Assembly (NCBI GenBank): GCA_003452965.1
Contig: DMMW01000041.1
Coordinates: 5,268 to 30,804, forward strand
Source: Elusimicrobiota bacterium
GTDB lineage: Bacteria > Elusimicrobiota > UBA8919
Direction of reading: 5' to 3'
DNA length: 25,537 bases
Position 1 is the stretch's first letter; every line of letters starts with the position of its first letter. The position numbers and the translations under genes were made by a program. Under the pieces are notes generated by a model. That model was not told the origin of the DNA. It saw only the letters and a program-made list of their open reading frames with translations, and did not search any database. Of this stretch, positions 7,574 to 15,177 are shown in pieces.

Positions 7574-9176
7574 AAAATTTATTTTTGTAACGGGCGGTGT
7601 GGTTTCATCTTTAGGAAAAGGTATAACGACAGCATCTATCGGGATGCTTTTAAAGAGCAGGGGATTAAAAGTAAACGTAATGAAGATTGATCCTTACTTG
7701 AATATTGATCCCGGCACAATGAGTCCTTATCAGCACGGAGAAGTATTTGTTACAGATGATGGCGCCGAAACGGACCTTGATTTAGGTTACTATGAAAGAT
7801 TTTTGGATATAAATATGTCCAAATTAAATAATTTTACTGCCGGTCAGATTTACGAATCTGTTTTAAGAAAAGAAAGAAACGGTGATTATCTTGGCAAGAC
7901 GATACAGGTAATTCCGCATGTTACAAACGAAATAAAATCGCGGATAAAAAAAGTTGGTGAAACAGCAGAAATAACTATAGTAGAATTAGGCGGAACTGTC
8001 GGAGATATAGAAGGACTTCCGTTTTTAGAAGCAATAAGACAAATGAAAATAGATATGGGAAGGGAGAATGTATTATATGTGCACTTGACTTTGATTCCCT
8101 ATATCAAAGCGGCCGGAGAATTAAAAACCAAACCGACACAACAATCAGTTGGAAAACTCAGGGAAATAGGAATAGAGCCGGACATAATAATAGCAAGGTC
8201 CGAAAAACCGCTTAACGACGATTTAAAAGGAAAGATATCACTATTCTGTAATGTCACTAAAGATGCTGTAATGGAAGAAGTAGATGTAGGTGCGGGAAAT
8301 ATTTATGCTATACCGCTTATTTTGAAAAATCAGGGATTAGATGAAGTAATACTTAAATATTTAAATGTAACTTCCAGAAAACATGATTTAAAGAAGTGGG
8401 AAGATATGGTTAAAAGCAGGAAAAAATATAAGACAATAGTTGAAATTGCAATCACAGGGAAATATACAGGGCTTAAAGATGCATATAAGAGTATATGTGC
8501 TGCTTTGATACATTCCGAATATGCAAACAAAACAAATGTAAAAATAAAATATGTTGATGTTGAAAGCAAATCATTGAGCGATGATTTAAAAACAGCGGAC
8601 GGTATAATTCTTCCAGGTGGTTTTGGTGACCGGGGAATTGAAGGAAAAATAAAAGTAGCAAAATTCGCAAGAGAAAACAATGTCCCGTTTTTAGGAATCT
8701 GCCTCGGTATGCAGTGTGTCGTTATTGATTTTGCAAGAAATGTATGTAATTTAAAAAATGCAAATAGTTCTGAGTTTGATAAAAACACTCCATATCCTGT
8801 AATAGATTTTTTACCAGGCCAGTGTGATGATACCGAGAAAGGCGGTACGATGCGTTTAGGCAGTTATCCTTGTATTTTAAATAAAAGTTCCATTTCATAT
8901 AAAGAATACAAGAATGTAAAGATATCGGAAAGACATAGACACAGATATGAATTCAACAATAAGTATAAAAAAACACTTTCGTCAAAAGGTCTTCTAATCG
9001 CTGGACAGAACAATGATTTGGTTGAAATAGTCGAAGTAAAAAATCATCCTTGGTTTATAGCTACTCAATTTCATCCTGAATTTAAGTCAAGACCATTAAA
9101 TCCGCATCCGTTGTTTGCTGGCTTAGTAAGGGAAGCGTTGATTTTTTCAAAGAAAAAATCAAAAGGGAAAAGGTAG
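7566..9176 (+). CDS. pyrG: CTP synthase
   Basis: Aminates UTP to CTP with ATP and glutamine. The 536 residues are a normal length. The N-terminal synthetase domain (1-265) shows GGVVSSLGKGITTASIG (10-26), DPYLNIDPGTMSP (42-54), the Mg-site stretch VELGGTVGDIEG and the KTKPTQQSV motif. The C-terminal class I glutaminase has LPGGFGDRG, nucleophile Cys379 in LGICLGMQ, and His503/Glu505 in ATQFHPEF. The start ATG lies inside the last codons of purL (8-base overlap), which points to coupled translation. The stop codon is followed at once by a palindromic repeat. Confidence 0.98.
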   Translation: MIKKFIFVTGGVVSSLGKGITTASIGMLLKSRGLKVNVMKIDPYLNIDPGTMSPYQHGEVFVTDDGAETDLDLGYYERFLDINMSKLNNFTAGQIYESVLRKERNGDYLGKTIQVIPHVTNEIKSRIKKVGETAEITIVELGGTVGDIEGLPFLEAIRQMKIDMGRENVLYVHLTLIPYIKAAGELKTKPTQQSVGKLREIGIEPDIIIARSEKPLNDDLKGKISLFCNVTKDAVMEEVDVGAGNIYAIPLILKNQGLDEVILKYLNVTSRKHDLKKWEDMVKSRKKYKTIVEIAITGKYTGLKDAYKSICAALIHSEYANKTNVKIKYVDVESKSLSDDLKTADGIILPGGFGDRGIEGKIKVAKFARENNVPFLGICLGMQCVVIDFARNVCNLKNANSSEFDKNTPYPVIDFLPGQCDDTEKGGTMRLGSYPCILNKSSISYKEYKNVKISERHRHRYEFNNKYKKTLSSKGLLIAGQNNDLVEIVEVKNHPWFIATQFHPEFKSRPLNPHPLFAGLVREALIFSKKKSKGKR

Positions 9177-9233
9177 CCCGCCACTTCCGCCACTACAACT
9201 TTGGCGGACAGGGAACCTTCGGCGGGCAAGCAC
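9177..9233 (+). repeat. Dispersed GC-rich palindromic repeat, family A copy 2
   Basis: Begins on the base after the pyrG stop codon. Shares CCGCCACTTCCGCCACT, GGCGGACAGG and CCTTCGGCGGGCA with the copies at 5091 and 17196. Arms CCCGCC/GGCGGG (outer) and TCCGCC/GGCGGA (inner, with ACTACAACTTT-like spacer) can fold into a nested stem. It fills nearly all of the 86-base pyrG-purQ gap. Confidence 0.82.
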
Positions 9234-9262
9234 TACCGCACCATCTCACGATTCTAAAACGT

Positions 9263-10042
9263 ATGAATAAAATCAAAGTAATAGTTTTACGAACTGCGGG
9301 TACAAACTGCGATATTGAAACAGCAAACGGATTCAAACTTGCTGGGGCTGAGCCGGAAATTGTTCATATAAACAGATTCCTTAGAAAAGATGAAACTTTT
9401 TCTGATTCTAAGATTTTAGCGATTCCAGGTGGTTTTTCGTATGGTGACGATATCTCAGCGGGAAAGGTTTTTGCAAATAAGTTGAAATATAAACTTAAAA
9501 CTGAAATAACAGAATTTATCAAGAACGGAAGGCTTGTAATTGGAATTTGTAATGGTTTTCAGATACTGGTAAAATCCGGATTCTTTCCGTTTATATCAGA
9601 TAATCAATCAGTAACACTTACAAATAATGACTCAGGAAGATTTGAATGTAGATGGGTATATTTAAAGACAATGAAAAGTATTGCAAATAAAATATGGACA
9701 AAAGAATTGCCTGATATAATTCAACTTCCTGTTGCACATGGTGAAGGAAAGTTTGTTTGTGAAAATGATACATTAGAAAAAATAAAAGAAAAAAAACAAA
9801 TAGTTTTTAAGTATGTGGATGAAAATGGCGATAAGAGTGGTTTCCCATATAATCCTAACGGCTCAATTGAAGATATTGTAGGAATTACCAATCCGGAAGG
9901 AACTATATTCGGTTTAATGCCTCATCCTGAAAGATTTGTAATAAAGCAGCAATATCCTTTTTGGACAAGAAATAAAAACATAGAACCATATGGGTTAATG
10001 ATATTAAAAAATGCCGTTGACTATGCAAAGGGCAATTTATAA
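9263..10042 (+). CDS. purQ: FGAM synthase subunit PurQ (glutaminase)
   Basis: Class I glutamine amidotransferase that feeds ammonia to PurL. GTNCDIETA lies at 13-21 and IPGGFSYGDDISAGK at 54-68. Nucleophile Cys96 is in GICNGFQ, and His221/Glu223 are in MPHPERF. At 259 residues it is longer than the 225-residue Bacillus type and resembles the longer PurQ that goes with PurSL-type enzymes. That matches the tandem PurS and long PurL nearby. The ATG at 9263 fits the family start, but no Shine-Dalgarno motif is visible upstream, where a repeat occupies most of the gap. Confidence 0.96.
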   Translation: MNKIKVIVLRTAGTNCDIETANGFKLAGAEPEIVHINRFLRKDETFSDSKILAIPGGFSYGDDISAGKVFANKLKYKLKTEITEFIKNGRLVIGICNGFQILVKSGFFPFISDNQSVTLTNNDSGRFECRWVYLKTMKSIANKIWTKELPDIIQLPVAHGEGKFVCENDTLEKIKEKKQIVFKYVDENGDKSGFPYNPNGSIEDIVGITNPEGTIFGLMPHPERFVIKQQYPFWTRNKNIEPYGLMILKNAVDYAKGNL

Positions 10043-10049
10043 AAAAAAC

Positions 10050-10098
10050 GATTATACAGATTTCTAAAGGTTTGGTTTAATCTGTGCAATCAGAGTTT
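10050..10098 (+). repeat. GATTAYACAGATT inverted-repeat element with T-run
   Basis: GATTATACAGATT (10050-10062) faces AATCTGTGCAATC (10079-10091), complementary at 11 of 13 positions, followed by a run of seven T's. It could be an AU-rich hairpin acting as a weak intrinsic terminator, but a related pair at 14120-14163 has no such T-run after it, so a dispersed repeat is more likely. Confidence 0.55.
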
Positions 10099-10117
10099 TT
10101 TTGGTTAAAAAAAAATT

Positions 10118-11485
10118 ATGTGTGGAATATTTGGTGTATATAATAATTCGGAATCTGCAAAATTAACATACCTAGGACTGTATGCATTACAGCACCGTGG
10201 TCAGGAATCTGCTGGTATAATATCTTCAAACGGAAAAAAGTTTTTTAGTAAGCTCGGAATGGGACAGGTTTCGGAAATATTTAATAAAGATGACTTAAAT
10301 TATCTTAGAGGGTCTAATTCAATTGGTCATGTCAGGTATTCTACTGCGGGTTCAACATCTTTGCTAAATGCCCAGCCATTATCTATAAAATTTGTTGGGG
10401 GTAATCTTGCTATAGCGCATAACGGTAATCTATGTAATGCAAAAAAATTAAGAGACAAATTGGAAAAAGAAGGTTCAATATTTCAAACTTCTTCCGATAG
10501 CGAAGTAATACTTCACTTATTAGCAAAATCAAAGAAAAAAAATATAGAAGAAAAAATAGCGGATGCATTGACCAAAGTTGAGGGTGCCTATTCATTATTA
10601 TTCATATTGGATAAAAAAATAATTGCAGCAAGAGATCCGTATGGTTTTCGGCCGCTTTGTATCGGTAAATTGAAAAAATCATATGTTGTTTCTTCTGAGA
10701 CCTGTGCATTTGACATAATAAGTGCAGAATATATCAGAGATATTGAACCGGGTGAAATTGTTTCGTTTCATAATGGTAAAATGCGTTCCATAAAATTTTC
10801 TCAAAATAAAAAAAGAGCGTATTGCATATTTGAATATATATATTTTGCACGTCCCGATTCCAAGGTTTATGGAAAATCGGTTTACAGCATAAGAAAAAAT
10901 TTAGGCAAACAACTGGCGAAAGAATCTGATGTTGGTGCTGATTGTGTGATATCAGTTCCTGACTCAGCAAATGTTGCAGCAGTCGGATATGCAGAACAAT
11001 CAAAAATTCCTTTCCAAATTGGATTCATAAGAAATCACTATATAGGACGAACGTTTATCGAGCCGAAACAGGAGATACGCGATTTCGGAGCAAAAATAAA
11101 ATATAATCCCGTAACAGAAACTCTAAAAGGGAAAAAAATCGTTGTTATAGATGATTCTATCGTAAGGGGTACAACAAGTAGAAAACTGATAAGAATGTTG
11201 AAACATGCAGGGGTGAAGGAAATACATCACAGGATAAGTTCGCCGCCTATTAAATGTCCTTGTTTTTATGGTATAGATACGCCTCGGAAATCCGAATTGA
11301 TAGCAGCAAATAAGTCAGTTGAAGAAATAAGAAAATATATCGGAGTGAATACGCTTCACTATCTATCAATAGATGGTTTGGTTAAAGCGACCGGAATGAA
11401 AAAAGAGGATTTTTGCCTCGCTTGTTTCAATAACTGTTATCCTGAAAAATCCCCAAGGAAAGCAAGCAACGGTAAATCCTGTTAG
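10118..11485 (+). CDS. purF: Amidophosphoribosyltransferase (Fe-S type)
   Basis: First committed step of purine synthesis: PRPP plus glutamine to phosphoribosylamine. Cys2 directly after Met is the N-terminal nucleophile, so no long propeptide is encoded, unlike the Bacillus enzyme. The glutaminase domain shows LQHRGQESAG (24-33), HVRYST (71-76) and HNGNL (101-105). The PRPP loop VVIDDSIVRGTTS is at 342-354. Cys236 before EYIYFARPDS, Cys382 and Cys433/Cys436 are placed like the four 4Fe-4S ligands of the Bacillus-type enzyme, so an oxygen-sensitive cluster is expected. At 455 residues the length is usual. The upstream bases are an A-rich run with no clear ribosome site. In purine pathways this step is normally feedback-inhibited by AMP and GMP. 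Confidence 0.97.
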   Translation: MCGIFGVYNNSESAKLTYLGLYALQHRGQESAGIISSNGKKFFSKLGMGQVSEIFNKDDLNYLRGSNSIGHVRYSTAGSTSLLNAQPLSIKFVGGNLAIAHNGNLCNAKKLRDKLEKEGSIFQTSSDSEVILHLLAKSKKKNIEEKIADALTKVEGAYSLLFILDKKIIAARDPYGFRPLCIGKLKKSYVVSSETCAFDIISAEYIRDIEPGEIVSFHNGKMRSIKFSQNKKRAYCIFEYIYFARPDSKVYGKSVYSIRKNLGKQLAKESDVGADCVISVPDSANVAAVGYAEQSKIPFQIGFIRNHYIGRTFIEPKQEIRDFGAKIKYNPVTETLKGKKIVVIDDSIVRGTTSRKLIRMLKHAGVKEIHHRISSPPIKCPCFYGIDTPRKSELIAANKSVEEIRKYIGVNTLHYLSIDGLVKATGMKKEDFCLACFNNCYPEKSPRKASNGKSC

Positions 11486-11606
11486 CCCCGTTAGAGATGC
11501 GTTTGTATGTTAAATATATGAAATTAGGAATAAAGGTAAATAAATATCTGAAAATTTTGTCGATAATAAACGGAAGCGATAATAACGATTCCTATCTCTA
11601 ACGGGG
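11486..11606. repeat. 121-bp element with perfect 13-bp terminal inverted repeats
   Basis: CCCCGTTAGAGAT (11486-11498) directly follows the purF stop, and its exact reverse complement ATCTCTAACGGGG is at 11594-11606, just before the purD ribosome site. The 95-base middle is AT-rich and carries the near-duplicate CGATAATAAACG / GCGATAATAACG. No open reading frame or target duplication is seen. It could be a small non-autonomous (MITE-like) element or a long-range RNA stem. Confidence 0.7.
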
Positions 11607-11617
11607 TTGAAGGAAAT

Positions 11618-12865
11618 ATGAATATTCTTGTAATAGGTTCGGGCGGCAGAGAACATGCGATAGTATGGAAACTGTCAAAAAGCAGTAAAATGAAGAAAAT
11701 ATACTGCATTCCCGGCAGCGGCGCTATTTCTAAAATTGCGGAATGTGTAAACATCAATATTCTCGATTTTGAAAAAATATCTGATTTTGTCTTAAAGAAT
11801 AATATTGACCTGACAATAGTGGGTCCTGAACTTCCGCTTTCTGAAGGTATAGTAGATTATTTTGAAAATAAAAAATTGAAAGTTTTCGGTCCGGATAAGA
11901 GAGCGGCACAATTAGAATCGAGTAAAGTATTTGCAAAAACCTTTATGAAAAAGTATAATATTCCAACTGCATCTTTTGAGATATTTGATAATTTTGAAAA
12001 AGCGTTGAAATATGTCAGTTTAAATCCAGCGGTTGTAATTAAAGCTGATGGTCTTGCTGCCGGCAAAGGTGTTTTCGTATGTGATAATATTGAAGAATGC
12101 GAAGATGCTTTAAAAAAGATAATGGTTGAAAAAACATTTGGAGAAGCGGGAAAGAAAGTTGTTATTGAAGAGAAACTGTCAGGTGCAGAAGCATCGCTTC
12201 TTGCATTTTGTGACGGGAAAACTATTGTGCCGTTGATACCGGCTCAGGACCACAAACGTATAAACGATTATGATAAGGGACCCAATACCGGCGGCATGGG
12301 AGCATTTGCCCCAGTAAATATAGTTAATAAAAAAGATTCCGATGAAATATTTAATTGTTTTTTAGGAGGCATTAGTAAGGAAAAATTGAATTATAAAGGC
12401 ATAATTTATGTCGGTGTTATGTTATCGAAAAAAGGTCCTATGGTGTTGGAATTTAATGTTCGTTTCGGCGATCCAGAAACACAGGCAATACTGCCGTTGT
12501 TAAAAACAGATTTGGCAGATTTATTTTATGCAACAGTGAATTCGGAGTTGAATAAACATAAAATAGAATGGCATCAAGGTTATTGTGTTTCCGTTGTATT
12601 GTCATCCGGTGGCTATCCTGAAAAGTATGAAACAGGTAAAGAAATATTCGGATTGGGCGATATAAAAGATGCTGTTGTATTTCATGCAGGGACGAAATAT
12701 GAAAATAACAAGTTTCTGACAGCTGGTGGAAGAGTGTTAAACGTAAGTTCGATTGATACTACATTAAAGGATGCTATTGAAAAAGTGTATAATAATGTCA
12801 GAAAAATAAAATTTGAAGGCATGCACTATCGCAAAGACATTGCGATAAAAGGCTTATCTCAATAA
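11618..12865 (+). CDS. purD: Phosphoribosylamine-glycine ligase (GAR synthetase)
   Basis: Joins phosphoribosylamine and glycine with ATP. It is an ATP-grasp enzyme of 415 residues, a normal length. N-domain GSGGREHAI is at 7-15, GPELPLSEG at 69-77, the ATP-grasp loop IKADGLAAGKGV at 141-152, DHKR..DYDKGPNTGGMGA at 211-229, and the Mg-binding EFNVRFGDPETQ at 278-289. The purD-family signature ends in CVSVVLSSGGYP. GAAGGAAAT precedes the ATG at a good distance. It acts on the product of purF, the gene directly upstream. Confidence 0.97.
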   Translation: MNILVIGSGGREHAIVWKLSKSSKMKKIYCIPGSGAISKIAECVNINILDFEKISDFVLKNNIDLTIVGPELPLSEGIVDYFENKKLKVFGPDKRAAQLESSKVFAKTFMKKYNIPTASFEIFDNFEKALKYVSLNPAVVIKADGLAAGKGVFVCDNIEECEDALKKIMVEKTFGEAGKKVVIEEKLSGAEASLLAFCDGKTIVPLIPAQDHKRINDYDKGPNTGGMGAFAPVNIVNKKDSDEIFNCFLGGISKEKLNYKGIIYVGVMLSKKGPMVLEFNVRFGDPETQAILPLLKTDLADLFYATVNSELNKHKIEWHQGYCVSVVLSSGGYPEKYETGKEIFGLGDIKDAVVFHAGTKYENNKFLTAGGRVLNVSSIDTTLKDAIEKVYNNVRKIKFEGMHYRKDIAIKGLSQ

Positions 12866-12882
12866 TTGAATAGTATATATGG

Positions 12883-12943
12883 CCCGCCAATGAACCATTG
12901 GCGAGGCCTTCGGTTCGCGGAGGTTAAGCGAACCTTCGGGAGG
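12883..12943 (+). repeat. Divergent family A palindromic repeat, copy 3
   Basis: Contains a perfect 8-bp hairpin CGCCAATG/CATTGGCG (12885-12903, 3-base loop) and a second 7-bp stem GGTTCGC/GCGAACC (12912-12934). CCCGCCA, the TTGGCG-AGG segment and GAACCTTCGG match the same blocks, in the same order, in the copy at 9177. Its right end runs into the purE ribosome-binding site. Confidence 0.7.
12939..12943 (+). promoter_or_regulatory. purE ribosome-binding site at the edge of a repeat
   Basis: GGAGG ends four bases before the purE ATG at 12948 and is the only candidate Shine-Dalgarno there. It forms the last bases of the palindromic repeat, next to the GCGAACC arm, so folding of the repeat could affect ribosome access. 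Confidence 0.6.
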
Positions 12944-12947
12944 GAGT

Positions 12948-13463
12948 ATGTCTAATCCGCTGGTAAGCATTGTAATGGGTAGTGATTCTGATTTACCACA
13001 GATGAAACATTGTGCAGGAGTGCTGGAGTATTTCAATATACCATTTGAAATGACAATCGCGTCTGCTCATAGATCACCTGAATTTACGACTCACTATGCA
13101 AAAAATTTAACAAAAAGAGGTATACAGGTTGTTATTGCAGGTGCCGGCGGTGCGGCACATCTCCCCGGGGTCGTAGCATCTTTAACTACGGTTCCAGTAA
13201 TTGGCATTCCATTGAAAACGGATGCGCTCTCAGGTGTAGATTCGCTATATTCAATTATACAGATGCCGAAAGGAATACCGGTTGCTACGGTTGCGATAGG
13301 TGAGCCTGGTGCGTATAATGCAGGTATACTTGCTGCGCAGATACTTGCCTTAAAAAATCCGGTGCTAAAAAGAAAAATATTGAATTTCAAAGAAAATCTT
13401 GAAAACGGTGTTGTTACAAAATCTTTAAAGTTGAAAAAAGTAGGATACAGGAATTACAAGTGA
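12948..13463 (+). CDS. purE: N5-carboxyaminoimidazole ribonucleotide mutase (class I PurE)
   Basis: Rearranges N5-CAIR to CAIR in purine synthesis. The class I signature is clear: GSDSD at 11-15, ASAHRSPE at 38-45 with the catalytic His, IAGAGGAAHLPG at 63-74, DSLYSIIQMP at 98-107, and NAGILAAQILA. At 171 residues it is slightly longer than the usual 160-165 because of a lysine-rich tail. A class I enzyme needs N5-CAIR from PurK, but no purK is present in this window; it may lie elsewhere. A repeat separates it from purD by 82 bases. Confidence 0.96.
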   Translation: MSNPLVSIVMGSDSDLPQMKHCAGVLEYFNIPFEMTIASAHRSPEFTTHYAKNLTKRGIQVVIAGAGGAAHLPGVVASLTTVPVIGIPLKTDALSGVDSLYSIIQMPKGIPVATVAIGEPGAYNAGILAAQILALKNPVLKRKILNFKENLENGVVTKSLKLKKVGYRNYK

Positions 13464-13511
13464 TTCCGAGAAATCGGAATCATCCTGATCAAGGTTTACC
13501 TTGAGAAGGAT
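13462..13511 (+). repeat. Two adjacent stem-loops between purE and pyrR
   Basis: GATTCCGA/TCGGAATC (13462-13481) forms a perfect 8-bp stem closed by a GAAA tetraloop and overlaps the purE stop codon. Directly after it, ATCCTgaTCAAGG/CCTTGAgaAGGAT (13482-13511) forms a second stem with a symmetric internal GA/GA loop and TTTA terminal loop. There is no T-run, so an intrinsic terminator is unlikely. The second stem shares CATCCTGA/GAAGGAT words with the repeat near 23525. Confidence 0.65.
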
Positions 13512-13528
13512 ATCATAAAAGGATGATT

Positions 13529-14077
13529 ATGAAATCAACTCCACAAAAAGTTATAGTGAACAGTAATGAGATGTCTATAACTCTTAGGCGACTCGCTCAT
13601 GAAATAATTGAAAAGTTGCATGGCGTGAATAATCTAGTATTTATAGGAATACAAACTCGTGGTGTCTTTATTGCTAAAAGAATAGTTTCACTTATTGAAA
13701 GTATCACAAAAAAAACTATTTCTTTCGGAACTTTGGATATAACGTTATATAGAGACGATGTGGATAGAATTTCAAAGCAACCTATTGTCAAAGAAACGGA
13801 AATCCCTTTTGACATTACAGGTAAAGATATAATTCTGGTTGATGATGTGTTATTTACAGGTAGAACAATTAGAGCGGCGATGGATGAACTGATTGACTTT
13901 GGTAGACCGAAAACAATAAAACTGGCAGTATTTATTGATAGAGGTTGCAGAGAATTACCGATACAACCTGACTTTATAGGTTTGAGTTATCCTATAACAA
14001 AGAAAGATGTAATAAGCGTTAATTTGAAAGAAACTGATGGTAAAGACAACGTTGTAGTCTACAAAAAAGGAGATTGA
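13529..14077 (+). CDS. pyrR: PyrR: pyrimidine operon RNA-binding regulator / uracil phosphoribosyltransferase
   Basis: In well-studied bacteria PyrR binds a hairpin in pyr mRNA when UMP is high and causes attenuation; many also make UMP from uracil and PRPP. The 182 residues fit. ITLRRLAHEI lies near 17-26, the GIQTRGV substrate loop at 40-46, LDITLYRDD at 69-77, and the PRPP loop ILVDDVLFTGRTI at 102-114. I prefer ATG 13529 because AAGG (13519-13522) is six bases upstream; ATG 13523 would touch it and add only two residues. It heads the pyrB-pyrC-pyrK stretch, as in many pyr operons. The classical PyrR-binding loop was not found upstream of pyrB, so its target is unknown. Confidence 0.93.
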   Translation: MKSTPQKVIVNSNEMSITLRRLAHEIIEKLHGVNNLVFIGIQTRGVFIAKRIVSLIESITKKTISFGTLDITLYRDDVDRISKQPIVKETEIPFDITGKDIILVDDVLFTGRTIRAAMDELIDFGRPKTIKLAVFIDRGCRELPIQPDFIGLSYPITKKDVISVNLKETDGKDNVVVYKKGD

Positions 14078-14097
14078 GACATCTTATGAAGATGTCT
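14077..14097 (+). other. Perfect 9-bp hairpin after pyrR
   Basis: AGACATCTT/AAGATGTCT with a 3-base ATG loop starts on the last base of the pyrR stop codon. No T-run follows, so a Rho-independent terminator is not supported. It could protect mRNA ends or take part in attenuation. Confidence 0.6.
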
Positions 14098-14119
14098 GAT
14101 TAAACGGATTAAAAAAACA

Positions 14120-14163
14120 GATTACACAGATTTTTAAAGAATTAGGTTTTAATCGGTGTAATC
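14120..14163 (+). repeat. GATTACACAGATT inverted-repeat element, second copy
   Basis: GATTACACAGATT (14120-14132) faces AATCGGTGTAATC (14151-14163), with 12 of 13 complementary positions. It matches the pair at 10050-10091. Related words AGTAATCG and CACTGTAATCAAGG follow up to about 14212, and an inverted short version is at 25129-25144. Confidence 0.65.
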
Positions 14164-14229
14164 GTAGTTATAAATCCCAGTAATCGTTTTTCAAAATCAC
14201 TGTAATCAAGGTTTTTGTGGAGGAAATAG

Positions 14230-15177
14230 ATGAAGCTGAAACAAAAGGATTTATTAGGTTTAGAATATCTATCAAAAGAAGAGATAGAACTTATAATCCA
14301 AACGGCAAAACCTTTTAAAAATCTTTTTACAAGAACAGTTAAAAAAGTACCGACTTTAAGAGGGAAAACAGTTGTACTTCTTTTTTATGAGCCGTCAACA
14401 AGAACAAGAACTTCTTTTGAACTTGCATCGAAACGTTTAAGTGCAGATACAATAGGTATTTCTGTTCCGGCTTCTTCAGTTGTAAAAGGTGAATCTTTAA
14501 TAGATACAGTTAAAACAATTGAAGCAATGAAAGCTGATTTTGTTGTTATAAGGCATAGTATGTCCGGTGCTGCTCACATTGTCTCAAAAACAATTTCGGC
14601 ATCTGTAATAAATGCGGGCGATGGCATGCATGAACATCCGACACAGGGTCTATTGGATATATTTACAATAATGGAAAAGAAAGGGAATGTAAAAGGTCTC
14701 AATGTTGCAATAGTAGGTGATATTCTGCATTCAAGGGTTGCCCGTTCGAATATTTGGGGATTAAATAAACTCGGTGCAAATGTTTTTGTAGTCGGACCCG
14801 CTACATTGATTCCCACAGAAATAGAAAAACTTAATGTTGAGGTTTGTCATAATATTGATAAAATTATTAATAGACTGGATGTAATTAACATCTTAAGAAT
14901 ACAAAAAGAAAGACAGGAACAGAACCTGTTTCCGACATTAGAGGAATACAGCGAAATATTCGGAATAAATTCTTATAAATTGAGAAATGCAAAAAATGAT
15001 GTTTTAATAATGCATCCCGGTCCAATGAACAGAGGTGCAGAAATATCTTCTGAAGTTGCTGAAAGTAAAAATTCGGTTATAACCGAACAGGTTACAAATG
15101 GAATTGCTGTAAGAATGTCTGTATTATATTTACTTGCCGGCGGTGATGGAGGTAAAAGTGAAACTTTTAATTCTTAA
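14230..15177 (+). CDS. pyrB: Aspartate carbamoyltransferase catalytic subunit
   Basis: Condenses carbamoyl phosphate and aspartate. The carbamoyl-phosphate motif EPSTRTRTSFE is at 54-64, the SVVKGES loop at 83-89, HPTQGLLD at 136-143, and HPGPMNRG at 262-269. At 315 residues it is a normal catalytic chain. No regulatory pyrI is present, so control probably rests on PyrR. GGAGGAAATAG precedes the ATG well. The gene overlaps pyrC by 20 bases. Confidence 0.97.
   Translation: MKLKQKDLLGLEYLSKEEIELIIQTAKPFKNLFTRTVKKVPTLRGKTVVLLFYEPSTRTRTSFELASKRLSADTIGISVPASSVVKGESLIDTVKTIEAMKADFVVIRHSMSGAAHIVSKTISASVINAGDGMHEHPTQGLLDIFTIMEKKGNVKGLNVAIVGDILHSRVARSNIWGLNKLGANVFVVGPATLIPTEIEKLNVEVCHNIDKIINRLDVINILRIQKERQEQNLFPTLEEYSEIFGINSYKLRNAKNDVLIMHPGPMNRGAEISSEVAESKNSVITEQVTNGIAVRMSVLYLLAGGDGGKSETFNS

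Noticed and set aside
14077..14163. PyrR-binding attenuator before pyrB
   Set aside because: The hairpin loop is only three bases and lacks the PyrR consensus; the next element is a dispersed repeat.
15134..15157. Upstream start for pyrC
   Set aside because: GTG 15158 has GGAGG at the right distance and begins with the usual dihydroorotase N-terminus.
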